Shown: piece after piece, positions 53,970 to 64,000 of the stretch
Numbering within the stretch: the first letter of the stretch is position 1
How the letters are laid out: each line of letters starts with the position of its first letter
Assembly: GCF_000321225.1 (NCBI RefSeq)
Contig: NW_004450478.1
Span: forward strand, 3,443,634-3,507,633
Source of the DNA: Odobenus rosmarus divergens
Lineage: Eukaryota > Chordata > Mammalia > Carnivora > Odobenidae
Direction of reading: 5' to 3'
Length of the DNA stretch: 64,000 bases
Made by a program: the position numbers and the translations under genes
The notes under the pieces: generated by a model
Databases searched by the model: none
Told to the model about the DNA's origin: nothing
What the model saw: the letters and a program-made list of their open reading frames with translations, nothing else

Positions 53970-54195
53970 ATGTCATTTTTACTTGACATGAGAAACAAAA
54001 GTTATATTTTATACACACACAGATACATATATAATCATTTTTACTTGACATGAGAAAAAATTATATTATTTATATATTTATATATAAATGTATATATATA
54101 TTTTATGTCAAGCAAAAATATTATTTATATACTTATATATAGATTTATATATATTTTTTATGCCAAGCATATGTGTGTGCATAAATATATATATC
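53970..54195. repeat. AT-rich cluster of direct and inverted repeats
   Basis: A 23-bp exact direct repeat starts at 53973 and at 54035 (TCATTTTTACTTGACATGAG then AAA). Reverse-complement versions follow: ATGTCAAGCAAAAAT near 54105 and ATGCCAAGCAT near 54160. The interior is almost pure A/T. Confidence 0.7.
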
Positions 54196-54199
54196 TCCT

Positions 54200-55415
54200 G
54201 ATTTTTTAAAGTTTGCATTATGCTGCTTTGTTTTTATGGAAGATGTATATTAGTACTTGTTTTCACTGACCAAAAGGAATCCAAAGAGGATTGTCACCTT
54301 TACAAAAAAGTGAGAATAACCATTCAGTGTTTCTTTGGCAGTGAGCTGTTGCAGGGGTAGCATGCACCCCAAGCAGCGAGAGGGCCCCCCAAGTCCCCTC
54401 CCCAGGACCTGCACTCAGCATCTCAGCATCAAGCCTCCATAGCTTTGAACCATGTCTGTGAGCATCTGTGCTTTATCTCAATTTATTCTGTACATCTCTT
54501 AGGAAGATGTGTATTAGAAAAGCCTAAAAAAGGTTATTTTTGGGGTCTGGGAATACTCACAAGTTTTTCCACATAAATTAAGTCATTGCTTCTTTGCTTT
54601 AGGCCATTTCTGCATGTGGAAGTTTTTATAGGAATACTACTTTAGGATAGTTGGGGAAACCTGTGTGTATGTTCTAGATAAAGTCAACTGGAAATCTCAT
54701 TCCTTCTCTGTGACAGGCCATGGTCTTCTGCAAGATTTCTGAGAATTCCTGGGATGGAGGAGAATTCCTGCTCATAGTTGTCTCCGCATCCCTGATTCCA
54801 AGCCCGCACCTTGCAAACCTATAATTTAATGGCCCTGTTCCAAATTATATTGACCTAATGTGGCAATTAGCCCTCTTTCTCCATTTCCACAGCCTCAACA
54901 TTGCATGACAATTTGGGAAACGAAGGAAGGGCTGACATTACAGCAACACAAACGACTTCAAACCAAACACGAGACGTTTCTGTTGTGAAAAGTCCTCTGC
55001 CTCACTGACCATCACAGATTTTTTCCCCACTGGCTATTTCACCCCACTTAATAGTCTGTATTTTCTTGCTAGTGTATCACTTCCTTCCTCTCCCCTCAAG
55101 CTTCTGCATCACTACTGTCCTCCTATGTTACCCTTGGGAATTCCAGATCCATTTCACTCTATTAGGCACAGCAAATTCAGCTGTTTCTGGTCCCCTCCCA
55201 AGGTGCAGTTCCTGTCTACCTTTGCACCTCCAAACTCATTAGTGGGGTGCAGATGCCAGGAGCCTTTTATTTAACAGGAGCCACCCCCAGACTTATGGCT
55301 CTGAAGAGAATTTCTTCCCCCCTGGAAGATGGTATATGCTCTCTTTGAACACCACAAAAACCCTCAGAGTCACTCACAATCTGTTAGCTGGACTGTTGCT
55401 TCTGAGCTGGTTTCT
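54200..55415. other. Intergenic spacer, nothing recognised
   Basis: No credible gene or named repeat. Confidence 0.4.
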
Positions 55416-55419
55416 TCCA

Positions 55420-56210
55420 AACTGGCTTCTCCACTTCCATTCTCACTCCTCCCAACTTGTCTTTAACATGCTATAGAGGGATATTTTTTTCCAAAATGCA
55501 ATTCCGATCACAGCAGTCACCTGCCTGAAATTCTCCATGGGTAGCCCATATTCTCCAGAATGAAGTTCAAATCCCTTAGCATGGCAAACATGGCCCTGAT
55601 TATGTTTCTGTACCACTTGTCCCCATGTATCCTGTGCTTAAGCAGGACTGAGCGACCTGCAGCTCATCGGACAAGTGGTGCCCCCTCTTGACAACCACCT
55701 TTCACATACCTTCTTACCTGCCTGGAGTTCCCGTCCCACCCTTTAAATCTGGTTAGCGCCTAATTCCTCCTTCCAAAGAGGCCTTGAAAGACAAGTAGCT
55801 TATTGACCCAAGTTGATGTAGACAAGAGCATCCTTCCAAAGAGCCTCTGTTCTTCTCCACATTCTCCTGGATGATCTCATCCAAAGTGCTATCTTTAAAT
55901 ACTACTCATACCACATGACCCCCAAATCCAACATAAATAAATGCCCCCCTGTGATTCTGAACGCACCCATTCCCATTCAGACACCATGTATTGAAAACTG
56001 AACTCATCTTCCTCCTTCAACACCTGCCCTTGTTATAATCAATTTTCCACAGTCTCACAATACATTTTGCCTTGCGTTATATACTATTTGTGTACATGTC
56101 TTAGTCTCCCCACTATCTTTACTGGACTATATATCCTGGAGATCAGGGACTGTATCTTATCTTTGTGCCTAATAAACACCAAGCACTCGATACCCATATT
56201 GAATAGACGG
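55420..56210 (+). mobile_element. L2 LINE fragment
   Basis: Landmarks in order: 'cagcagtcacctgcctgaaa', 'gaatgaagttcaaatccctt', AGCATGGCAAACATGGCCCT, 'ctggagatcagggactgtat' and 'gcctaataaacaccaagcac', matching the 3' half of L2. Confidence 0.75.
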
Positions 56211-56681
56211 ATCTATTAGCTACTCAACAACAATGAAGAGACAATATGATAGTACCTTTTCATCATTCTTCCTGGAGTGGCCAACAGTGGTCTGGGATCA
56301 AAAAGGAACATGGTTGAGAAATGAAGTTCTAGACGCAAGACTTGTCCCAGGTCCTACACATGGAGCTAAAGGGCTCCAGTGAGCACCCAATGGTACCATT
56401 TCCTTTGTGCACGTTGTAGGCCAGAGTTCTAAGAATATTAGCATCCACTCTCACTGCTCCTTCTCCCTCAAAGCCCCCATGCCTTTTCTATGTGTGATCT
56501 GGAAGCAGTGGTCAGGCTATCGTCAGGAGTGGCTATGCAATCTACCGTCAGAAGAGCATTTGAGCAAGCCAGGAAAAATGGGAAAATGAAAGTCCTATTC
56601 TCTAAATGAATGATCCTGAGGTAAACTTAGTCTGATCTTTAAAACCCTAACGACAAATTTGCATTCTAAAGTGGAAGTTTT

Positions 56682-56880
56682 GTTTTAAGATTTTATTTAT
56701 TCATTTGAGACACAGAGATACAGAGAGAGAGAGAGCATGAGCAGGGGGGGAGACAGAGGGAGAGGGAGAAGCAGGCTCCCCGCCGAGCCAGGAGCCCGAC
56801 GCGGGGCTTGATCCCAGGACCCTGGAATCATGACCTGAGCCGAAGGCAGACGCCCAACCATCTGAGCCACCCAGGCGCCC
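56682..56880 (-). mobile_element. CanSINE
   Basis: Minus-oriented complete copy with an exact 16-bp target duplication CTAAAGTGGAAGTTTT at 56666-56681 and 56881-56896. Confidence 0.94.
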
Positions 56881-56899
56881 CTAAAGTGGAAGTTTTTAC

Positions 56900-58435
56900 T
56901 TGGATACATTATCTATTTGTATATTAGCTATGCTACACTAATTTTCAGATGACTAACCACTTGTTCCAGATTGAAACACTGTGTAATCAGCTATATAACC
57001 TTTATTATAAACTAAACAGTTTCTTAGCAACACAACTTTTGTGGGGTTACATATTTGAAATTTTAAAAATTAGACATGTAATTGAAAAGCATAGTAATCT
57101 GTGGTCAAAATAGTGTTGACACTAGCACAAACTGCTAAATTTTCTCTCTTCCTGAATGGAATCTCAGCTGATCCATCTGAGTGGTCATTGTCACATAAAC
57201 ACAAAAACAGATGATCAAAAGTCAGCCTCAGGTTATAATTTGCAAGTTGCCCTCCCTGAATTTATCCTGTATTAATTCCTTTTCAAGCCAGTGGCCGGGT
57301 GGTGGCAGCACCCCAGATTAAAAACCAGTACATCCATCTGAACATAATCCAACAAATAGTGGCTCAGAGGAACTCTTTACAAACTCTTCAGCAAAAGTGG
57401 GAAAATTAAAGGACATTTTTTTGGATATTGTTTTTGGACTTTGGAAGGAAGAATCGGAGGGAAAAATACATGTCTTTATATATACTTATGATTGTCTTTT
57501 TAGAAGTTATAGTCTTCTGCAGCTTTACTTTTTATCCACATGGTACCATCTGGGAGTTGTGGAGCCTACCCAGGAGACCAGCAGAAAGCTGAAAATATCA
57601 CATTCAGGAGGAGCAAGGTAATACTAACACCCTCATTTATTTTTCTCCAAATGCTGCCAAGAATTTTTCTGTGACTCTTTTCAGAGGCACTCATAGGAAG
57701 TTTAACAGGAATCTTGATTTGTTAGAAAGGATAATTATGCTTTTACCCCAGAAGCTATTAGTGGTGAATGTTGTTTTTAAAGAAATGTGAATTTTTTTTA
57801 ACATAAGCAAAAAAAAAAAAAAAAAAAAAAGGCAAAACAAATCCAATTTTGTCTCCACATATGATATTCTTAAATTAAAAGTCACCATTGGGGTGATAAA
57901 AATATGAAATAAATGGAAAATGCTTAAGGAAAGGAGACACACTGGCAGAGATTACTTGGAGTTCAGAGAGAGGACTCTGAGGTAATTCCAAATAAATTCT
58001 TGTGTCAACATTTATTAAGCATTTGGGATTACTCAAACATGTTAGTTACCTAATCTAATATTTCAAATGGAAAAAAAATATTTTAATGCTGACGGAAAGG
58101 GGAACGGGGGCTGGGGATGAGCAAAACAAAGACAGATTATAAAAATACTATATTCTATTCACTGAATACTCCCAAATATGAGCCTGTACTAATCTCACAA
58201 CTTGCCTTGGGCCTTGGCTTGCTTCAGTTGCTGCTGGATTAGCTGTGTGATTATAACATATTTTCCTTTCTGTTGAATTTTTTTTTTTTTCCTGGAAAAC
58301 AGAGAATGACAGCGTTTCTTTCCCTTTGGGCTTTGCATGTGCATAGCCAGAACAATCCCAAGCCTTCTACATTTGAAGTAAAGCTTCTGGAGTAATATTT
58401 TTATTTTTTACTCAGACTATCACTGATGACTTAAT
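56900..58435. other. Intergenic spacer
   Basis: Contains a run of about 22 A near 57809-57830 and nothing else that I can assign. Confidence 0.4.
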
Positions 58436-58439
58436 GCAC

Positions 58440-58640
58440 CTGCAAGGCAGGGAACCGTAGTGGTAAAGGCACAACTTCTGCATTAAGACAGACCTAAGTC
58501 TGAGCTTAGGCTCAGCTCTGCCAGGTACCACCTATTTAACTGTGTGCAAATTGTTTAACCTGTTTTGTTTGCCTTGGCTGAAAAATTGTGACAAGTTCCT
58601 CATGTAAAATATTTCGTGCAGTGTCCAATTGCATGTTAAT
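58440..58640 (+). repeat. MIR relic
   Basis: AACCGTAGTGGTAAAGGCAC, 'ctaagtctgagcttaggctc', AGCTCTGCCAGGTACCACCT and 'actgtgtgcaaattgtttaa' follow the MIR consensus order. Confidence 0.75.
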
Positions 58641-59015
58641 AAGTGCTCTAATAAATACTGGACAGTATTAAAATGGATAGTTTTAAATATGACTTTCCTC
58701 AAAGGAAAAATATCTCAAAGGAAAAATAAATGGGCACAGAGTAAGCACGGCCATGGGGCTTTTGGAAGGCCCCTTAAATGGCTTCATCATTATCATCAAA
58801 AAGTAGCCCAGTCTGAAACTGGATGAGTGTCCACTTTACAGTTCACCCTGCAGAAGGGAGACAGGGTTGAGGGTGTCTCCGCGAGGAAGTCAGAGAGAGC
58901 AGTAGACACTGGGGATCGTAAACTAAGTGGGCAGATGTTGACTATGCCCTCTGGGAAAAGTGTTTATTAGAAAAACACTTGTAGCTATACTGGAATTAAA
59001 ATTAAAACTTAATTT

Positions 59016-59201
59016 GGGGTGCCTGGGTGGCTCAGTTGGTTAAGCAACTGCCTTCGGCTCAAGTCATGATCCTGGAGTCCTTGGATCGAGTCCTGCATCC
59101 GGCTCCCTGCTCAGCAGGGAGTCTGCTTCTCCCTCTGACCCTCCTCCCTCTCATGCTCTCTGTCTCTCATTCTCTCTCAAATAAATAAAATCTTAAAAAA
59201 A
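59016..59201 (+). mobile_element. CanSINE
   Basis: Subfamily with 'ttaagcaactgccttcggct', 'cctggagtccttggatcgag' and 'ctctgaccctcctccctctc'. Exact 15-bp target duplication ATTAAAACTTAATTT at 59001-59015 and 59202-59216. Confidence 0.94.
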
Positions 59202-59219
59202 ATTAAAACTTAATTTAAA

Positions 59220-61990
59220 AAAAAAGTGAAAGCAAAAAAACCCCCAAAACACTTGTACGGGTTAGTAAATGTATTGCCGATATTTCTTCCTCTTACATGA
59301 AGTCCATGGGATCTTCACTGTGCTACTTCCCAATATCAGCTCACAAGTTTCAAGAACACACACATGCAAACCCAATCCTCTTCTGTGCATTTTATATTCC
59401 CAGCCCTCTTAATTACCTGACAATTACTGTTCATTTCTGTGATGGGAGAAGGAAGTAGAAGGGAATGACAGGAACCATACAATAAAAAATTGTATTAGAT
59501 AATTTCTAGGAGGGGTAAGCACCAAGGGAGGTTATTGCTACCATATTAAGAGAAAGAGTAATGCTGGAGACTGATTTAAAGGGACAATGCTTTCAAGAGA
59601 AACAGTAACTCAGGAAAGCAATCCCCGTAATTTTCTGAAACCTGTTGTTTCTTCTGGTTTCCTATTCAAAATAGTGCAATAGTTTCTATCTTTGAGGGAG
59701 ATGCTGTGAAAAATTGCCAGTGGGAATTTAAATCTGGAAACCAAACAACTTGGGAAAAAATGTTCTGTATTTTGAAATTTACACAGCATCATTTTTTTCC
59801 TCCAAAAGATTTGCCAGAACAGCTCTGGTAAGTCAATTAATACCATTGTCAAGGTCACATTAATCCAGGCCACTTATTTTAGAAGAAATAGATTACAGTC
59901 TACATGTTGTCAGCACCTACATTTTGCGGAACAGTATGTTGGATATTGACAGCCTGCATGCCCAAAATGCCATGCCTAATGGTTGGTCGTTTTCCCCGAT
60001 TACAAAAGAAAAACAAGCCATGGAGAAATCCTGACTTAGCACTGACAACTCTTAAAGGATATACATGTATTTCCTATGTTATATCAATGACTTATTTAAA
60101 CTCTAGCCATATTTATAAATTATACAGTAGACTGATATTAACAATCCTGTTTTCAGTAGCCAGTAATCGGCAAACCTTGAAACTAGCCTAAGTCTTCACC
60201 ATTTGAGGCGTTGCCAGTCTTGTGGGTAATGATTACAAATATAAATCTTTTCCTTATCATTTTGTTTCCCCCCAAATTTTCTCATTAGAGGCTGAGTGCA
60301 TTAATGTAAACTTTCTACAAATCCTGACCTATGGCTCAAATGCTAGTTCTCAATCTAAATGGAGCCAGTCAAGTCCTTGTGCACTAATTCCTCCTTCTCC
60401 TACCTGGGCAAGCTAATTTCTGCAGGTCAGGTGGTTCCATGAATACATTTTGTATACATCAATATACATAAATGTTCCTGCTCATGCCCACTAACACAAA
60501 GACAGTTTTTTAAATAACATTAAATGGCTCTAAGGTTGCATCTCCAGTGACCTGCTAGAGCAGACCTTGTATTTTGAGACAGGTTTGGAAGGGGCTCACA
60601 TGCATTGGTAGCCACACCAGAGAATCTCCAGCATCCAGTGTCAAGGTTTTTCCAGCCTCCTTTCCTGTTTTACTGATGCATGCCTGTCGGCCATTCTTTC
60701 ATGTTCGGTCATGAGCACACCTTCCATTCCTAAACTATATCAAGGTGATTTAATGAACTACCTGTTACAAAGTTGGCAGGGGAGGTGGGGAGCCTGATTT
60801 CTCAGTGGGTCTTAGCATTATGTGGCCACGTGAATTTCTATTTTCCTGATCTAGAGATATATTAGTACAAAACAACAGATTTGTTTTATTCTGGGGCCTA
60901 CTTCCAATTTACAGTAACAATAATTCATTTTAAGTAGTTTGGCTAAGTATAGGACATTAGGATAATAACACTTGCATTCAAGTGCACTCACCCAGTAGCT
61001 CCGAAAATAAGATGTCGGAATTTTTGAAGACTCGGGAACTTGATACAGGAGAACATTTCCTTATGTTCCTGTTCCTTCTTGCTTTAGTCACCAGTTCCTA
61101 TTAATATTTAAAAAAAAAACTTGTGTATTTGGAAGCTTTTTGGGGAAAAACTCTCAAAAAACTCCTGCATAGTTTTTACACTGCCCATCCCTATCCTCAG
61201 TTTCGTGGCGTATCTTGTCACCGTGAAGATACAGCAGTGGTTTCCAAGTGTTGAAAGATACTTGCTTTATTATATCAAGTAGTTTGTGTGTGGAGTCATT
61301 ACTGCAATTCTAACTTACCATGCATCGCAAACCAAGACCCAGATACGAAGAAAATGCTACACCTGTGTTAACCAGCCATGCAGTGGAAAAAATACCACAT
61401 TCCCCACCCCCCAAGTTATCCTATCTTTTCCAATGACCCGCCAAATCCCATCTGAGTTTAACTGTGCATAATGATTAGAAAAGTAAGCTTGACAAAGTCA
61501 AGACTGAACTCAAATGCCCAACGTACTTGTTTCTCCCTGCCTTTTTTCTCGGTGGCATGATGCTCGGCTTCATATTTAGAGTTGGGAAAGGAAGAAACAT
61601 CTATGAAAAATAATACAGCGACTTGCCATCAAACCAGGTTTTCTGTTGTTCTGGAAAACCAAGTGATGCAAGTGGAAAATAACAGGAGGATGTTGAGAGG
61701 GCTCCGTGGCACACGGAGCTCTCCACACCCAGTCTCATGGCTTAAACCACATCAGACTGACCCAGACATGGTGGCTGTAAACGTCTGGGCTCTGGTGATG
61801 CAGACCTAAAGCAATTGTCTGGCTCAGAATCAACTCAAACTTTCAGAACATTTTTAGGCATCAGGTCCTTACAAACATGTTCTATAGCATCCAAGCATTC
61901 AACCAGGGACAAAACAAGGTCACTTAAGTTTTAGCAGAATATGCAATTAAAAAAAAGATGGCTTTTCTACATTTATAGCCTTTTTATTTT
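59220..61990. other. Intergenic spacer, nothing recognised
   Basis: AT-rich DNA without credible genes. Short frames on both strands have no domain. Confidence 0.4.
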
Positions 61991-62008
61991 TTTTAGAATT
62001 TAAAAAAA

Positions 62009-62211
62009 ATTTTTTAAAGATTTTATCTTAGGAAGAGAGAGCCAGAGAGAGAGGGGATGCGTGAGTGGGAGGAGCAGAGAGAAAGAGAGAGAGAGAGAAT
62101 CTCAGACTCCATGCTGAGAGCCCAAGGCAGGACTCGATCCCAAGACCCTGAGATCATGACCTGAGGCAAAATCAAGAGCCAGATGCTTAACCAGAGCCAC
62201 CCAGGCACCCC
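62009..62211 (-). mobile_element. CanSINE-type element, diverged
   Basis: Reverse tail 'ttaaagattttatcttagga', GAGAG-rich tract and 'ccagagccacccaggcaccc'. The target duplication is not clear. Confidence 0.82.
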
Positions 62212-63698
62212 TATATCCTTGCTTAATAAGCAAACATAAACCAAATACCCGATTTCATTAGCTTCTTAACTAGTTATCACCCTTCAAAATGGAGATTTTA
62301 ACACTTAATTTTACTTGCTAAATGTTTTCCCAATCCCAATCTTTAAATAAAAATCTGCTTGCAAACAAATTCTCCTTTCTATTCTCTGCTTCCTTAGACT
62401 CCCACACTAACTAAAAAAATAAAGTTGTTTCTTTTTAGGCTCAGAAGCCCTTAACAGATCTCTACAGAATTGAGACATTATGAGCAGCTTTATGTCTTCC
62501 TATAGTTAACTGGACCTGATGATGCCTTTTCCTTTCACTTAATTTGTTTCTTTCAACACTACCAACACTGGAATACAAGCTTTATTTTCCTGCGTTTTTT
62601 TCACTAAGGATGAAATACATGCTACTAAATTAGAATCTCCCCTCTCACTAATAAGAAAACCAGGAAGCTGGATTTAAAGTGTTCGGTTTGTCCCTGTCCT
62701 CTTGGAAGAACTCCCGGTCTTTGACAGTGCAGTTGTTGACTGAAAATTATACAGAAAGATTAATACATTCTCAAACCGATTTTCTGTCAGGCAAGTTGAG
62801 TGTTAAGGGTTTACAAAATACTTACGTCTAAATAAAGGCAATGCTCTTTACATCCATAGGAAACAAACAAAAATAATTTCGATGTAGAATATAAAGCTCA
62901 ATTTTATTAACCCAGCACTAAATGACAAGAGCGTCCTGTGATGACCGAATGCTTGAACAATGTAGGGTGTCCGCCATCACTGAGCCAAAATACGATCACA
63001 TGCTTCAGAGTCAGAGGCCGGTTCCTCAAAGCAAGCCAGCTTTCCTCGGCAGAGACGAGAACACGATGCCAGTGGCTTCTATCAACACCCAGATGACAAG
63101 TGCGAAAGAGTGAAATTTATAGCCATAAATCTTTCAGAAGCAAAGTAAATCTGCAACTTATTGGTAATTTAAGAAAAATACAGAAAACAAGGATAAAAGT
63201 ATTATGATGCACAGAAAAAAGCAACTGAACTAGTAGTCAAAGCTGAATTCTAGTATTAGCTCCTTCTAACAGAACTCAGGCGAGCCCCTCTACCAGTCTG
63301 ATGAGAGTTGGCCTGATGGAACTCGATGGTCTGCAGCTGTCTTTCAGCTGTGAAGTATTTTAGTGTAAGGAGGGAGGGGATCTACCTGACTGCAATTATA
63401 TTTTAATGTCCATCACCTATTTAGTCTTAATAAGTAATTGTTTAAATATGGCGATATTGATGCTTAAAAATTCTTAGACTTGGGCTTGGATGAAAATCCT
63501 CACACATCTAGCCATAACCAAGATAAAACTGAATTCAGGTCAAGACATGCCAACCAGTCCAAGACAGAAAGTGACATCAATATGACACCTGGAAATTCCA
63601 GTTCCATAACATAATTTGATACTGTTAAAATGGAACTTCGTCTTGAATAGAGAATCTAAAGAAAATCCTTACTAAAGTAAGTACAAAAAATGTTTGTG
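62212..63698. other. Right-edge spacer, possible 3' UTR of a minus-strand neighbour
   Basis: No coding sequence recognised. TTTATT at 62903-62908 would read AATAAA on the minus strand. Synteny suggests the 3' end of WASL lies near here, but nothing in the sequence proves it. Confidence 0.3.
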
Positions 63699-63886
63699 GG
63701 GGCACCTGGGTGGCTCAGTTGGTTAAGCAACTGCCTTCAGCTCAGGACATGACCCTGGAGTCCCAGGATCAAGTCCCGCATCAGGCTTCCTGCTCGGCAG
63801 GGAGTCTGCTTCTCCCTCTGATCCTCCTCCCTCTCATGCTGTCTCTCATTCTTTCTCTCTCAAATAAATAAAATCTTAAAAAAAAA
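63699..63886 (+). mobile_element. CanSINE at right edge
   Basis: Subfamily with 'ggttaagcaactgccttcag' and 'ccctggagtcccaggatcaa'. Flanks AATGTTTGTGG and AAAGTTTGTGG form a near-exact target duplication. Confidence 0.92.
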
Positions 63887-64000
63887 AGTTTGTGGTTGTT
63901 AAAAAATTAAGGGACTTCAAATTTACTAGAAATTCCCCAATACACAAATACCTCACTAACCTAAAAACCACCTATAAGCTTAACTGTTAAATTTTACTAA

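Overview
This is a mammalian nuclear genome window. Two intron-containing muscle genes lie on the + strand in an otherwise repeat-rich, AT-leaning landscape. At least 27 copies of a tRNA-derived SINE with the opening GGCGCCTGGGTGGCTCAG, an internal CT-rich stretch and an AATAAA-rich poly(A) tail identify a carnivore genome, because CanSINEs are carnivore-specific. The copies do not look like the domestic-dog subfamily as I remember it. The mix seen here suggests a non-dog caniform (bear, seal or mustelid type); that is inference.

Layout. 1-8086: 5' flank, and probably the unrecognised 5' non-coding part, of ASB15. 8087-26086: ASB15, nine coding exons joining into an unbroken 588-codon frame for an ankyrin-repeat/SOCS-box protein, a presumed substrate receptor of a cullin-5 E3 ubiquitin ligase. 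26087-41871: gene-free spacer with a long L2 LINE, L1 fragments, MIRs and CanSINEs. 41872-48984: LMOD2, three coding exons and 542 codons, the cardiac/skeletal actin filament nucleator leiomodin-2. 48985-64000: gene-free 3' flank with CanSINEs, L2, a hAT-like DNA transposon relic, MIR and AT-rich repeats. By synteny with the human 7q31 order ASB15-LMOD2-WASL, the tail end of WASL (opposite strand) should lie at or just beyond the right edge, but no WASL coding sequence is visible.

The two genes share an orientation and a muscle role: one controls protein turnover in striated muscle, the other thin-filament length. They have separate promoters. I found no RNA genes, CRISPR arrays, operons or prokaryotic-type systems, and no evidence of a novel multi-gene system.

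The observations most worth a second look are these: a CpG-dense block inside ASB15 intron 5 with AP-1, CRE-half and NRF1-like motifs; a one-mismatch CArG/TATA-like element before LMOD2; an AT-rich direct/inverted repeat cluster at 53.97-54.19 kb; a diverged tandem duplication carrying two AATAAA signals about 2.7 kb past the ASB15 stop; and a doubly nested L1/CanSINE insertion with three copies of one target site. Exon borders were placed by reading frame, GT/AG dinucleotides and recall of the human proteins. Repeat family names come from memory of consensus sequences and should be treated as such.
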